Part shown: positions 1 to 9,927 of the stretch, in pieces
Layout of the letters: each line of letters begins with the position of its first letter
Position numbering within the stretch: the first letter of the stretch is position 1
Source: Paramuribaculum sp.
Lineage (GTDB): Bacteria; Bacteroidota; Bacteroidia; Bacteroidales; Muribaculaceae
Assembly (NCBI GenBank): GCA_029060545.1
Contig: JAIDTT010000059.1
Location: forward strand, 1-37,121
DNA length: 37,121 bases
Reading direction: 5' to 3'
Translations under genes and position numbers: made by a program
Notes under the pieces: generated by a model
The model's input: only the letters and a program-made list of their open reading frames with translations
Told to the model about the DNA's origin: nothing
The model's database searches: none

Positions 1-35
1 CGGCTCGTGGGCTCGGTTTTGTGTATAAGAGACAG
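1..35. other. Residual Nextera/Tn5 sequencing adapter (non-biological)
   Basis: Bases 2-35 GGCTCGTGGGCTCGGTTTTGTGTATAAGAGACAG match the Nextera read-2 adapter GTCTCGTGGGCTCGGAGATGTGTATAAGAGACAG at 30 of 34 positions, ending in the Tn5 mosaic-end GTGTATAAGAGACAG, at the extreme contig end. Confidence 0.95.
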
Positions 36-921
36 GGTAGGGCTCTATGTGGATGGTAGTCTGAACGGGGGCGAGGGCGGCGCGCAAGCGGTTTTCGACT
101 TCGGTGGCGATGTCGTGGGCGTCGGTGAGGGAGAGCGAGGGGTCGAGCTTGATATGGAAGTCGACGATGCGCAGGCGGCCATTGCGTCGGGTGCGGAGGT
201 GATGAAAGTCCTTGACTCCGGGTGTGGTGGAGATGATGGTACGGATGCGGTCGAGTTCGTCGGCCGGGAGGGATGTCTCAAGCAGCTCAGAGACTACGGG
301 CTTACCTATCTTATAGGCCATGACCACGATAAGGACGCTGACAAATATGGCGGCGATGGGGTCGAGGATGCGCCACTGCTCGCTTAGAAACATGGCTCCG
401 GCGATACCGAGCAGTGTGGCAATGGACGAGAGGGCGTCGGAGCGGTGATGCCAGGCGTTGGCAAGCATGGATGGGGAATCGATGCGGGAAGCTACTGCAC
501 GTGTGTAGCGGAAGAGTATTTCTTTCACCAGTATGGACACTATGGCCATAATGAGAGCAATGGATCCGGGCCGGTCGAGCACTTCACCGCGAATGGAGCC
601 GATGACGCGCGCCGCACCGTCGGCCATGATGGCAAGTCCGACGAATCCGAGCACTATGGCTATGATGAATGTGACGAGTGTCTCGATCTTGCCGTGACCG
701 TAGGCGTGGTCGCAGTCGGCGCGCTTACGGGAGGCTCCGATGACGAAGATTACCGCTACATCGGTGGCAAGGTCGGAGACTGAATGAATGCCGTCGGCTA
801 CCATAGCGCCCGAGCGGCCGATGATGCCGGCTGCGGTCTTTAGGATCGCAAGCATGGTGTTGGCCCAGAAGCCTACCCACGTGACCCTTCGGCCTAAACG
901 AATTTCGTCGTTATTTTCCAT
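36..921 (-). CDS. Cation diffusion facilitator (CDF) family transporter, 3' end truncated by adapter
   Basis: Reverse-strand translation MENNDEIRLGRRVTWVGFWANTMLAILKTAAGIIGRSGAMVADGIHSVSDLATDV...NAWHHRSDALSS...; CDF HxxxD motifs present; open to the contig end, so absent from the ORF track. Confidence 0.93.
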
Positions 922-946
922 ATCGTAAGATGATTGCGTAAAGCTG

Positions 947-954
947 CAAATCTA
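947..954 (-). promoter_or_regulatory. Bacteroidetes -7 element (TAGATTTG) for the CDF gene
   Basis: TAnnTTTG match on minus strand about 25 bp upstream of the start codon. Confidence 0.45.
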
Positions 955-1161
955 CGAGTAATTTTTCACTTCCGGGGAGAAAAATCTATAAAATCGACAG
1001 CGGCCGGCGATATATACATATAAATATATGTGAGGATTTATTCACCAAACATACGTTAAGGGGGAGGCCGGAAAATGATTCGGGTAGAAAACGGCTCACA
1101 ACGTCTGTTAAATAATACTAAAACAGGGGGGGGTAGTTAATTATTTCTAAATTCTTTGTAT

Positions 1162-1169
1162 TATCTTTG
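1162..1169 (+). promoter_or_regulatory. Bacteroidetes -7 element (TATCTTTG) for the susC operon
   Basis: TAnnTTTG match in AT-rich intergenic DNA, leaving a leader of about 290 nt before susC. Confidence 0.5.
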
Positions 1170-1462
1170 TAAAAGTAAGAGGAAATGTTATGGCCTCTAC
1201 ACCTTAAAAAACAACCAAAAATACCTCAAACACGTAACCTAAAATCAGTAACCCAACACTCTCAGAAACACTCTCTCCCTAATCAAATTCTCTCAACCAA
1301 TCCAATACCAGTATATACCTATCGACACTGACAGAATACCAACCGGCTTCCAACCGATACTCCACGCAAGTACCGGCCTTTATGGCGTCGGCACCTATTA
1401 ATAACCAACCGAAATATATAATTACTAACCTTAAATAATTTACTAATCAATCATCAAGCATT

Positions 1463-4400
1463 ATGAAGTCAAAGATAACTACATTGTTATTCTTGTTGCT
1501 CTTCCCCGTGCTTACGGCCTTCGGCCAAAGCTACTCACTGAAGGGAACAGTGACCGACAGTACAGGTGATCCCCTCCCCGGTGTATCCGTTACGATCCAG
1601 GGAACCAATCAGGGCACCCAAACCAATTTCGACGGCGAATTTACGCTTCCCGTGAAAAACGGCGATGTAGTAAAGGTAGCCTACATCGGCTTCAAAACCT
1701 ACACCGTGACGATCAACGGGCAGAAGGACCTCCTGGTGGTACTGGAGGAAGATGCCCAGGCACTCGACGAAGTAGTGGTAACGGCTCTCGGTATCAAGCG
1801 TGAGCAGAAAGCCCTTTCGTATAACGTGCAGACCATCGGCGGCGAGGCATTCTCGTCGAACAAGGACGCCAACTTCATCAACTCGCTGACCGGTAAGGTA
1901 GCAGGTGTGAACATCAACTCCGGTGCAGCCGGTTCGGGCTCGTCGGCACGTGTGATCATGCGTGGCGTGAAATCTCTCGCCGGCAACGACAACGCGCTGT
2001 ATGTAATCGACGGTGTACCTATGTTTGACATCAACTCAGGCTCGGAAACCGGCGGCACTATGGGTCATCAGCCCGGTTCGTCGACCGTAGCCGACATCAA
2101 CCCCGACGATATCGAATCAATGTCGGTACTCTCGGGTCCCTCTGCAGCCGCACTCTACGGCTCTGCAGCCGCCAGCGGTGTGATCCTCATCAACACCAAG
2201 AAAGGTAGCGAAGGCCGTGCCCGTCTTTCTTACAGCAACACCACTCACTTCTCCAACGTGTGGATGACACCCAAATTCCAGAACCGCTACAGCAACCGTC
2301 CCGGTGAATTCGAATCGTGGGGCGACCTTATGGATAAGCCTACCAGCTACGATCCTCTGGACTTCTTCCGCACAGGTGTGACTGAAATCAACTCACTGAC
2401 CTTCACCTATGGTACACAGCGCAACCAGACATTCGCCTCGGCTGCCGTGACCAACTCCCCCGGTGTGATGCCCGAGAGCGACTACAACCGCTACAACTTC
2501 TCGATCCGCAACACCACCAACTTCCTCGACAACCGTCTGACCCTTGATCTCGGTGCCAACTACATCATCCAGAACAACAAGCAGATGGTAGCATCCGGTC
2601 AGTACTTCAACCCGATCCCCGCACTGTGGCTCTTCCCCCGCGGCGAGGACTTCGACGACGTACGTATGTTTGAGCGCTGGGATCCGGCCCGCAGTATCTA
2701 CACCCAGTACTGGGAGCAGAAATATCCCTCGCCCTTCGATATGCAGAACCCCTACTGGACACAGAAGCGTCAGCTCCGCGAGACCCGCAAGCAGCGCTAT
2801 ATGTTCAACGGCTCTCTGAAATTTGACATCACTCCCTACCTCTATGTAATCGGTCGTGTACGTGTGGACAATATGTACACTATCGAAGAAAGAAAATACC
2901 ACGCCACCAACTCCCGTACGCTCGGCGGCTACCGCAAAGGCTCCTACTACAAGGGTCAGTCGATGGACCGCTCGACCTACGCCGACGTGATGGCATCGTT
3001 CAACAAGAACTTCCTCGACAACCGTCTGAGCGTCAACGCACAGCTCGGTGCCTCTATCAACGATATGCTCGAAGAATCGACCTCCTACAGCGGCGGTCTG
3101 AACACGATCCCCAACTTCTTCGCTTTCGGTAACATCAAGAAGGATGAAACGAAGGTGACCGACGCTGCATGGCACGATCAGACACAGTCGATCTTCGCCA
3201 GCGCCGAACTCGGCTGGGATTCGCAGTACTATCTGACTCTCACCGGCCGTAACGACTGGGCTTCGATGCTTGCCTTCACCGACAAGATGAGCTATTTCTA
3301 TCCTTCGGTAGGTGCCAGCTGGCTCATCAGCGAGACTCTGCGCGACTATCTGCCCCAGGAGATCTCTTACCTGAAGGTTCGCGGTTCGTGGGCCGAAGTG
3401 GCTTCGTCGCCCTCGCGCTATCTGACCCGCATGCAGTATACCTACAACGATCAGACCAACCAGTATGAATGGCCCTCGAAGCACTACAATCCCAACCTGA
3501 AGCCCGAGAACACCAAGTCGTATGAAATCGGTTTGAGCTCGAAGTTCTTCAACAACACCCTCGGCTTCGAATTCACTTACTACAAAGCCAATACCTTCAA
3601 CCAGACCTTCGAAATCCCCGCATCCGGATCGTCGGGCTACAAGACCAACCTTATCCAGACCGGTAACATCCAGAACAACGGTATCGAAGCTACTCTCAAC
3701 TACAACAATGCATGGGGCGACTGGCGCTTCAACACCGGCCTCACCTACTCATGGAACCGCAACAAGGTGATCCGCCTCGCCAACGGCGTAGCCGATCCCG
3801 AGACCGGCGAACCCATCGAAATGGAATACTTCGCAGCTACCGGCTGCCTCGGCTCTAACGGTGGTCCCGCCATCCGTCTGTATGAGGGCGGCACAATGGG
3901 CGACCTCTACTCCAACCGTCGTCTGCGTCAGAGCGCCAACGGCTACATCTGGAAAGATCCCCAGACCGGCAAGGTAGAACTCGAGACTGTAGAATACTTC
4001 AAGGTAGGCTCGATTCTTCCCAAATTCCACATGGGCTGGACCGGCAATGTGGGCTGGAAGAACCTCAACCTGTCGTGGGCAGTGACCGGACGTTTCGGCG
4101 GCCAGGTAGTATCCGACACACAGGCTATCCTTGACCAGTACGGTGTATCGGAAGTATCGGCAGCAGCCCGCGACAACGGCGGTGTGCCCATCTACGGCAA
4201 CGGCATGGCCGATCCCGAAAACTACTACGGCACCATCTCGGCAGCCCCCGGTACTTACTACATCTACTCGGCTACCAACGTGCGTCTGGCTGACCTTACC
4301 CTCGCCTACAGCGTGCCCCGCTCCTGGCTCGGCAACGTATGCGACCTCACCGTAAGCCTCACCGGCAAGAATCTCTGGATGATCTACTGCAAGGCTCCTT

Positions 4401-4510
4401 ACGATCCCGAAAGCACCTCTGCTACTACCAACAACTTCTATCAGGGTGTAGACTACTTCCAGCAGCCCAGCCTCCGCACCTACGGCTTCAACGTAAAACT
4501 CACATTCTGA
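1463..4510 (+). CDS. SusC/RagA family TonB-dependent outer-membrane transporter
   Basis: Signal peptide, carboxypeptidase-regulatory-like domain (LKGTVTDSTGDPLPGVSVTIQGT), plug domain (LDEVVVTALGIKREQKALSY), barrel ending in ..YGFNVKLTF; followed by SusD. Confidence 0.98.
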   Translation: MKSKITTLLFLLLFPVLTAFGQSYSLKGTVTDSTGDPLPGVSVTIQGTNQGTQTNFDGEFTLPVKNGDVVKVAYIGFKTYTVTINGQKDLLVVLEEDAQALDEVVVTALGIKREQKALSYNVQTIGGEAFSSNKDANFINSLTGKVAGVNINSGAAGSGSSARVIMRGVKSLAGNDNALYVIDGVPMFDINSGSETGGTMGHQPGSSTVADINPDDIESMSVLSGPSAAALYGSAAASGVILINTKKGSEGRARLSYSNTTHFSNVWMTPKFQNRYSNRPGEFESWGDLMDKPTSYDPLDFFRTGVTEINSLTFTYGTQRNQTFASAAVTNSPGVMPESDYNRYNFSIRNTTNFLDNRLTLDLGANYIIQNNKQMVASGQYFNPIPALWLFPRGEDFDDVRMFERWDPARSIYTQYWEQKYPSPFDMQNPYWTQKRQLRETRKQRYMFNGSLKFDITPYLYVIGRVRVDNMYTIEERKYHATNSRTLGGYRKGSYYKGQSMDRSTYADVMASFNKNFLDNRLSVNAQLGASINDMLEESTSYSGGLNTIPNFFAFGNIKKDETKVTDAAWHDQTQSIFASAELGWDSQYYLTLTGRNDWASMLAFTDKMSYFYPSVGASWLISETLRDYLPQEISYLKVRGSWAEVASSPSRYLTRMQYTYNDQTNQYEWPSKHYNPNLKPENTKSYEIGLSSKFFNNTLGFEFTYYKANTFNQTFEIPASGSSGYKTNLIQTGNIQNNGIEATLNYNNAWGDWRFNTGLTYSWNRNKVIRLANGVADPETGEPIEMEYFAATGCLGSNGGPAIRLYEGGTMGDLYSNRRLRQSANGYIWKDPQTGKVELETVEYFKVGSILPKFHMGWTGNVGWKNLNLSWAVTGRFGGQVVSDTQAILDQYGVSEVSAAARDNGGVPIYGNGMADPENYYGTISAAPGTYYIYSATNVRLADLTLAYSVPRSWLGNVCDLTVSLTGKNLWMIYCKAPYDPESTSATTNNFYQGVDYFQQPSLRTYGFNVKLTF

Positions 4511-4532
4511 TCTCTACAAACAGGATAACATC

Positions 4533-6092
4533 ATGAACACCAAATATATCAAATCAATAGCCACCTTAATGTTGGGCGCCGGCCTCCTCTTCGGCTCGGC
4601 AGGCTGTACCGACAAATTCGAGGACTTCAACACCGACCCGAAGGCTCCGACTCCCGAACAGATGGAAGGCGACTTCGCCGCTACCGCCGCCCTCCTCAAC
4701 ACTATGATGCCTGTGCTGGTGCTCGGCCAGGAAAACGACTACCAGATGATCGACCAGATGGTGGGCTGCGAATTCGGCCGCATGACATCTGCCAAGAACG
4801 CCTGGGGCTCCAACGCCTACTACGCAACCTACAATCCCCCGGTGGGATGGATAGGCAACTGCTTCGACACGAATATGCCTAAGATGTATACCTCGTTCTT
4901 CCAGATCCGTCGTATGTCGGGTACCGAAAGCCTCGTGTACTACTGGGCGAACCTGATGCGTATCGCCGGCACACTGCGCGTGAGCGACTGCTACGGTCCC
5001 ACACCCTTCTCTATGATCGGTACGGGTACCGAATACAAGGTAGAATATGATGATATGCCCGACCTGTTTAACGCAATGTTTGCCGAACTCGACGAGACTA
5101 TCGCGGGTCTGAAGACCGGTATCGGCGGTTCGGGTGCCGAAGTATTCGGCGACGTTGACTTCATCTACGGCGGCGACATCACCAAGTGGGTGAAATATGC
5201 CAATACCGTGAAACTGCGTCTGGCTATGCGTCTGGTGAATGTGAACCCCACACTGGCCAAGCAGAAAGCTGAAGAGGCCGTAAGCGACAATATCGGTGTG
5301 ATCACCGAGGTAACGGACGGCGCATGGTCGACCTTCCTCCCCGGCACCAACTCCTTCCGTAAGGTGAACATCACCTGGAACGAAGGCCGTATCTCCGCCG
5401 ACCTCACCAGCTATATGAACGGCTACAGCGACCCGCGTCTGCCCGTATATGCCAACGCTCTCGAAGACGGCACTTACGTAGGTCTGCGCAGCGGTATCTA
5501 CCACGCTGACCTCAACAATAACAACTACTCGACTCCCAACGTACAGGAGCAATCGCCCCTGCTGAGCATCTCGGCCAGCGAGGCATGGTTCAGCCGTGCT
5601 GAAGGCGCTCTGCGCGGATGGAGCATGGGTGGCACAGCCAAGGAACTCTATGAAATGGGTATCGAGACTTCGATGAAGGAACGCGGCGCCGCTATCGGCG
5701 ACTACCTGAGCTCGACCGCCAAGCCCGCCAACTATACCGACCCCAACGACGGCTCCAACTCGATGAACGCCGTTTCGACCGTATGCCCCGCTTACGACGA
5801 GAGCGCATCGTTCGAGACCAATCTGGAGCGTATCATCGTGCAGAAGTGGATCGGCAACTATCCCAACGGTTGGGAATCGTGGGCTGACTTCCGCCGCACA
5901 GGCTATCCGAAGTGGTTCCCGGTTGTCAGCAACCTCTCGACCGACGGTGTGACCGATGCACGCGGTATGCGTCGTCTGCCCTTCCCGCAGTCGGAGTTCA
6001 ATACCAACGAAACCAACGTGAAGGCAGCCGTACAGATGCTCGGCGGCCCCGACAACAGCGCTACCGACCTCTGGTGGGCTCTGAAGAACTAA
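4533..6092 (+). CDS. SusD/RagB family nutrient-binding lipoprotein (SusD-like_2 type)
   Basis: Lipobox ..GSAGC, FEDFNTDPKAPT motif, C-terminal WADFRRTGYPKWFPV and RRLPFPQSEFNTN; directly downstream of susC. Confidence 0.96.
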   Translation: MNTKYIKSIATLMLGAGLLFGSAGCTDKFEDFNTDPKAPTPEQMEGDFAATAALLNTMMPVLVLGQENDYQMIDQMVGCEFGRMTSAKNAWGSNAYYATYNPPVGWIGNCFDTNMPKMYTSFFQIRRMSGTESLVYYWANLMRIAGTLRVSDCYGPTPFSMIGTGTEYKVEYDDMPDLFNAMFAELDETIAGLKTGIGGSGAEVFGDVDFIYGGDITKWVKYANTVKLRLAMRLVNVNPTLAKQKAEEAVSDNIGVITEVTDGAWSTFLPGTNSFRKVNITWNEGRISADLTSYMNGYSDPRLPVYANALEDGTYVGLRSGIYHADLNNNNYSTPNVQEQSPLLSISASEAWFSRAEGALRGWSMGGTAKELYEMGIETSMKERGAAIGDYLSSTAKPANYTDPNDGSNSMNAVSTVCPAYDESASFETNLERIIVQKWIGNYPNGWESWADFRRTGYPKWFPVVSNLSTDGVTDARGMRRLPFPQSEFNTNETNVKAAVQMLGGPDNSATDLWWALKN

Positions 6093-6137
6093 TCTATCCA
6101 ACAATTGTGTAACAAAGCAATCAATTCACATACAAAC

Positions 6138-7157
6138 ATGAAAGGATTAAAATCTATCATATTTGCCGCAGCAGCACTGATAGCAGCTCCCGCTCTGATC
6201 AGCTCCTGCTCGGACTGGACCGAGCCCGAGGCTGAGGATTTCTTCAAGCCCCTCACTCCGGCCTATGAAGAAAATATCAAGGACTACCTGAACTCACCCC
6301 ACAAGGTGATGTTCGGATGGTTCGGCAGCTGGTCGGCAGCTGCAATGTCGAACAAACTTATCGGTCTGCCCGACTCGATCGACTTCGTGAGCCTCTGGCT
6401 CACCTGGGGTCCTCTGACTCCGGAGCAGCAGGCCGACCTCAAGGCCTTCCAGGCACGTGGCAGCAAGGCCGTGCTCTGCTGGCTCGCCACCAATATCGGT
6501 GAGAATATCACTCCCGGCTACAGCGGTGTTCCCCCGATTGAAGCAGCTGAAGAATTCTGGGGATTCACCAATGGTGACTATCCCTCGATGGTAGAGGCTG
6601 CCAAGCGCTACGCCAACGCTATCGCCGATACCTGCGACAAGTATGGTGTGAACGGCTTCGATATGGACATCGAGGCTCACGGCACCCTGATCTGCGGCGG
6701 CGGCGAAGAGCAGCGCACCGTGATGAACGAATTCCTCCGCGAACTGCGCAAGCGCTTCAGCGGCAAGGATCAGATGCTGGTGCTCGACATCCCCGGCGGT
6801 ACAGGCTGGCTGGGCTACTACAACGAGCTTGACGACGACGTAGTGGAGTCGGTAGACTATATCTGCTGGCAGACCTACGAGCTCGGTCACTCGGGTCTGA
6901 ACAATTTCTTCGACTATGTAGAGAGCTATAAGCCCGCAATCTTCCCGCAGGTGCTGGCCAAGTCGATCGTGACAGCCACATTCGAACGTGCTTCGGACAA
7001 GGACCTCTTCCCCGTGCAGTCGACCTGGAACTACTACCGCGGTCTTCCCCACGCCGGTCAGGGCGCATACCACATCGAGTATGACTACCCCGGCAATCCC
7101 GACTATCCCTACGTGCGTAAGGGTATCACAGTACAGAATCCACCTATTACTGAATAA
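6138..7157 (+). CDS. Glycoside hydrolase family 18 lipoprotein, endo-beta-N-acetylglucosaminidase-like
   Basis: Lipobox LISSC; YGVNGFDMDIEAHG corresponds to the GH18 catalytic DxxDxDxE region. The track start at 6105 is a TTG; the ATG at 6138 precedes the signal peptide. Confidence 0.85.
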   Translation: MKGLKSIIFAAAALIAAPALISSCSDWTEPEAEDFFKPLTPAYEENIKDYLNSPHKVMFGWFGSWSAAAMSNKLIGLPDSIDFVSLWLTWGPLTPEQQADLKAFQARGSKAVLCWLATNIGENITPGYSGVPPIEAAEEFWGFTNGDYPSMVEAAKRYANAIADTCDKYGVNGFDMDIEAHGTLICGGGEEQRTVMNEFLRELRKRFSGKDQMLVLDIPGGTGWLGYYNELDDDVVESVDYICWQTYELGHSGLNNFFDYVESYKPAIFPQVLAKSIVTATFERASDKDLFPVQSTWNYYRGLPHAGQGAYHIEYDYPGNPDYPYVRKGITVQNPPITE

Positions 7158-7192
7158 ACCATATCTTTAACTCTAATTTAAGAATTGAAAAC

Positions 7193-8392
7193 ATGAAAAA
7201 AATCGCAATCAATCTCATTGCCCTCGGCCTCGGCACACTGGCTTTCACCGCCTGTAACGACGCCAAGAATGATGTAATCGAAAACATGGTGTACATCACC
7301 GAAGGTGCTACCAACTCGCCCTCTGAGGAAATCGTGATGGGCAACACCGGAACTACCAGCACCGGATCGTTTAACGTAAGCATGGGTCAGGTAGCAGCCA
7401 AGGACATCAAGGTGAAACTGGCTCTCGACCCCGCTACTCTCGACACCTACAACCGCCGCAACGCTACGGAATATGAAATGGTGCCTGCAGAATACTTCTC
7501 TTTCCCCTCTGAAGTAGTGATCCCCGCCGGTTCGTCGAATGTGACCGTACCTGTAGAAGTGACCTCGTTTGACGGTGAGAAGGGTGTGGACTACGCAGCT
7601 CCCATCAAGATCACCGACGCATCGGGCGAACTCATCTCTTCCGGCGCCAACAGCTTCATCTACACTTTTGGCAAGCCCTTAGTGCAGAAAGCTCCCGCGT
7701 TCTACTACGACAACGCTATGGTGATGACCTGGCCTGCCGACGCAGAGCTCCCCAACTTCACTCTCGAATGGTGGGCACGCTGCACCAACCGCTACGGCAA
7801 CGGCGGCTTCTCGATCAACAACCAGGCAATGTTCTCCTTCCAGGCCAACTACGAGCTCTATATCCGCTTCGGTGATATCGTGTACACCGTGAACGGTCGC
7901 AATGCCTACAACTTCCTCCAGATCAAAACTATGGGCATCGATGCCAACTATGACTCGGGTGACCCCAACAAGAACCCGCTGCAGTGGGGCGAATGGATCC
8001 ACTTCGCTCATACCTTCGACAGCGCCACCGGCGACGTAGTGCTCTACATGAACGGCAAGGAAGTGAACCGCAACAACGGCGGTGCCGGCAAGGTATTCAC
8101 CTTCACCGGTCTGACCATGTGCGGCTCCGGCTCTACCTACTTCCGCGACTACATCGAAATGTGTCAGGTACGTATGTGGAAGACTACCCGTACAGCCGCA
8201 CAGATCGCCAAGTTCATGAAGAAAGAGGTTAAGTACAACGATCCCTCGCTTCTCTTCTACATCCCGATGAACGAAGGTGAAGGCTCTACACTCCACGACG
8301 TGACCGGCAACGGCTACGACCTCGTGATCGGCTCCGCAAGCAACGGCGGCAACAACGAGGCTCACTCCTGGACCGAATACACCTGGGAATAA
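7193..8392 (+). CDS. Surface lipoprotein: DUF1735 (BT_3987-like N-terminal) plus LamG/concanavalin-like domain
   Basis: Lipobox LAFTAC; VKLALDPATLDTYNRRNATEYEMVPAEYFSFPSEVVIPAG is DUF1735-like; C-terminal ITLEWWARC-type region, HFAHTFDSATGDVVLYMNGKEV and QVRMWKTTRTAAQI are LamG-like. Confidence 0.85.
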   Translation: MKKIAINLIALGLGTLAFTACNDAKNDVIENMVYITEGATNSPSEEIVMGNTGTTSTGSFNVSMGQVAAKDIKVKLALDPATLDTYNRRNATEYEMVPAEYFSFPSEVVIPAGSSNVTVPVEVTSFDGEKGVDYAAPIKITDASGELISSGANSFIYTFGKPLVQKAPAFYYDNAMVMTWPADAELPNFTLEWWARCTNRYGNGGFSINNQAMFSFQANYELYIRFGDIVYTVNGRNAYNFLQIKTMGIDANYDSGDPNKNPLQWGEWIHFAHTFDSATGDVVLYMNGKEVNRNNGGAGKVFTFTGLTMCGSGSTYFRDYIEMCQVRMWKTTRTAAQIAKFMKKEVKYNDPSLLFYIPMNEGEGSTLHDVTGNGYDLVIGSASNGGNNEAHSWTEYTWE

Positions 8393-8446
8393 GCAGCTAC
8401 GGCTGAGTAAAGCAAACTATTACTAAACACAAACTTTATAACCAAA

Positions 8447-9820
8447 GTGAAAAAGTATTGGAAATATCTGATCGCCGCAGCAGCCATAGCAGTATCGGCT
8501 CCGACCTTTACCGCCTGCTCCGACAACGATGAAGTTGATCCCTACAGCATCAACTACGTATATATGCGTCAGCCCAACGACACGTACGCCAATGTGGAGT
8601 ACAAGTTCAACGGCGACTTCCTCTCCGGTCTTGAGGATCCTCTGGCACTCGTGCCCGTGCGCCTCACCAAGCCCGCACCCTGCGACATGACCGTAGAGAT
8701 AGCTATCGATCCCACTCTCGTAGAGGAATACAATGAGGCCAACGACGGCAACTATGTATTCCTCGAAGGAGCCGAGGTTCTCAATCCGACGCTCACTATC
8801 AAGAAGGGCGAATATCTCTCCGACGTGATTACTCTCGGCTTTACCGATCACACCGGATTCTTCGACAAGACTGAAGATCTGATCCTGCCCGTTGTGGTGA
8901 AGTCGGCCAACGGTGGCGCTGTGATAAGCAAGAGCAGCCGTATCTTCCTCACCTTCAACTCCACCTATCATGCCAACGTGCTCACCCTTACCAGCGACCT
9001 GTCGATATTCAACGATATCGATGAGGCTGGTTGGGAAACAGCCAACACCAACTACACTTTCACCGACTTCCTTCGTGCTGAATGGGCAGTTGACGATGCT
9101 GTAAAGGTGACACTTGCCATCGACAACTCTCTGATAGCTGCCTATAATACCACAAACGGCACAAACTATCAGGCTCTGGCCGGTACTACTCTCGGCGCTA
9201 CCCAGCTCGAGATTCCCGTAGGCCAAATTAGTGCCAACCTGAGCATGAAGCTCGGTAACTACACCGGTGTAGCCAACGACATCGAGTATCTGATTCCCGT
9301 GAAGATCAACTTCGTATCGGGCGACGGCGCTCTGCTTCCCGAAGCATTCCAGGTAGCTTATATCGAAGTGACCGCAGCTCCCAAAGTAGTGACCTGCATG
9401 GTCAACCTTCCCGACGGTCTGACCCAGTTTGAAAGCACTAACTGGAGCGCAACCACCGGCAGCAGCTCCGGCAATCAGGACTTCACCAATGTGCTCGATG
9501 CTCCGGTAGACTACTTCTGGTTCTATCCCGGCTATACCACCACGGTTGATCTCGGTGAAGTACAGAACATATCAGCATTCGCTATGTACTGGTATGCATG
9601 GTACTATGCTCTCGTCAATCTGGAGAATATCGAAACCAGTGTCGATGGTAATTCATGGACCTCATGGGGTAATATGGAACTACCTGATGATATGACGTAT
9701 GCATCCACACACTACATAGTGTTCTCGAAGCCCGCAAAGATGCGCTATCTGCGCTTCGTCAACGGTGACGATGCTTACGGCTGGGATGCAGCGCTCAAGT
9801 ATATGTCGTTCTGGAAGTAA
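8447..9820 (+). CDS. Surface lipoprotein with two DUF1735-like repeats and a discoidin (F5/8C)-like C-terminus
   Basis: GTG start, lipobox FTAC; repeats VEIAIDPTLVEEYNEANDGNYVFLEGA and VTLAIDNSLIAAYNTTNGTNYQALAGT; C-terminal VDLGEVQNISAFAMYW...MRYLRFVNGDDAYGWDAALKYMSFWK. Confidence 0.82.
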   Translation: MKKYWKYLIAAAAIAVSAPTFTACSDNDEVDPYSINYVYMRQPNDTYANVEYKFNGDFLSGLEDPLALVPVRLTKPAPCDMTVEIAIDPTLVEEYNEANDGNYVFLEGAEVLNPTLTIKKGEYLSDVITLGFTDHTGFFDKTEDLILPVVVKSANGGAVISKSSRIFLTFNSTYHANVLTLTSDLSIFNDIDEAGWETANTNYTFTDFLRAEWAVDDAVKVTLAIDNSLIAAYNTTNGTNYQALAGTTLGATQLEIPVGQISANLSMKLGNYTGVANDIEYLIPVKINFVSGDGALLPEAFQVAYIEVTAAPKVVTCMVNLPDGLTQFESTNWSATTGSSSGNQDFTNVLDAPVDYFWFYPGYTTTVDLGEVQNISAFAMYWYAWYYALVNLENIETSVDGNSWTSWGNMELPDDMTYASTHYIVFSKPAKMRYLRFVNGDDAYGWDAALKYMSFWK

Positions 9821-9888
9821 TAGTAGCTCACTAAAGTTCTCAATATTACAAGTTCAAAATCCTAAATTCTCGAAATGTAACTGGACGT

Positions 9889-9896
9889 TACCTTTG
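9889..9896 (+). promoter_or_regulatory. Candidate -7 element (TACCTTTG), overlapping palindrome GTAAC-N5-GTTAC
   Basis: TAnnTTTG match; palindrome at 9877-9891. Confidence 0.4.
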
Positions 9897-9927
9897 TTAA
9901 AAAGAAGCATTTTTGAGATTCTACGCC

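Noticed and set aside
7-783. Plus-strand ORFs 7-387 and 445-783
   Set aside because: Antisense to a continuous CDF-family reading frame on the minus strand; the first begins inside adapter sequence.
2393-3484. Minus-strand 363-aa ORF within susC
   Set aside because: Fully antisense to a clear SusC coding frame; composition consistent with a GC-biased shadow ORF.
4566-6104. Minus-strand 512-aa ORF across susD
   Set aside because: Antisense shadow of SusD; no recognisable domain, low-complexity His/Val/Gly-rich translation.
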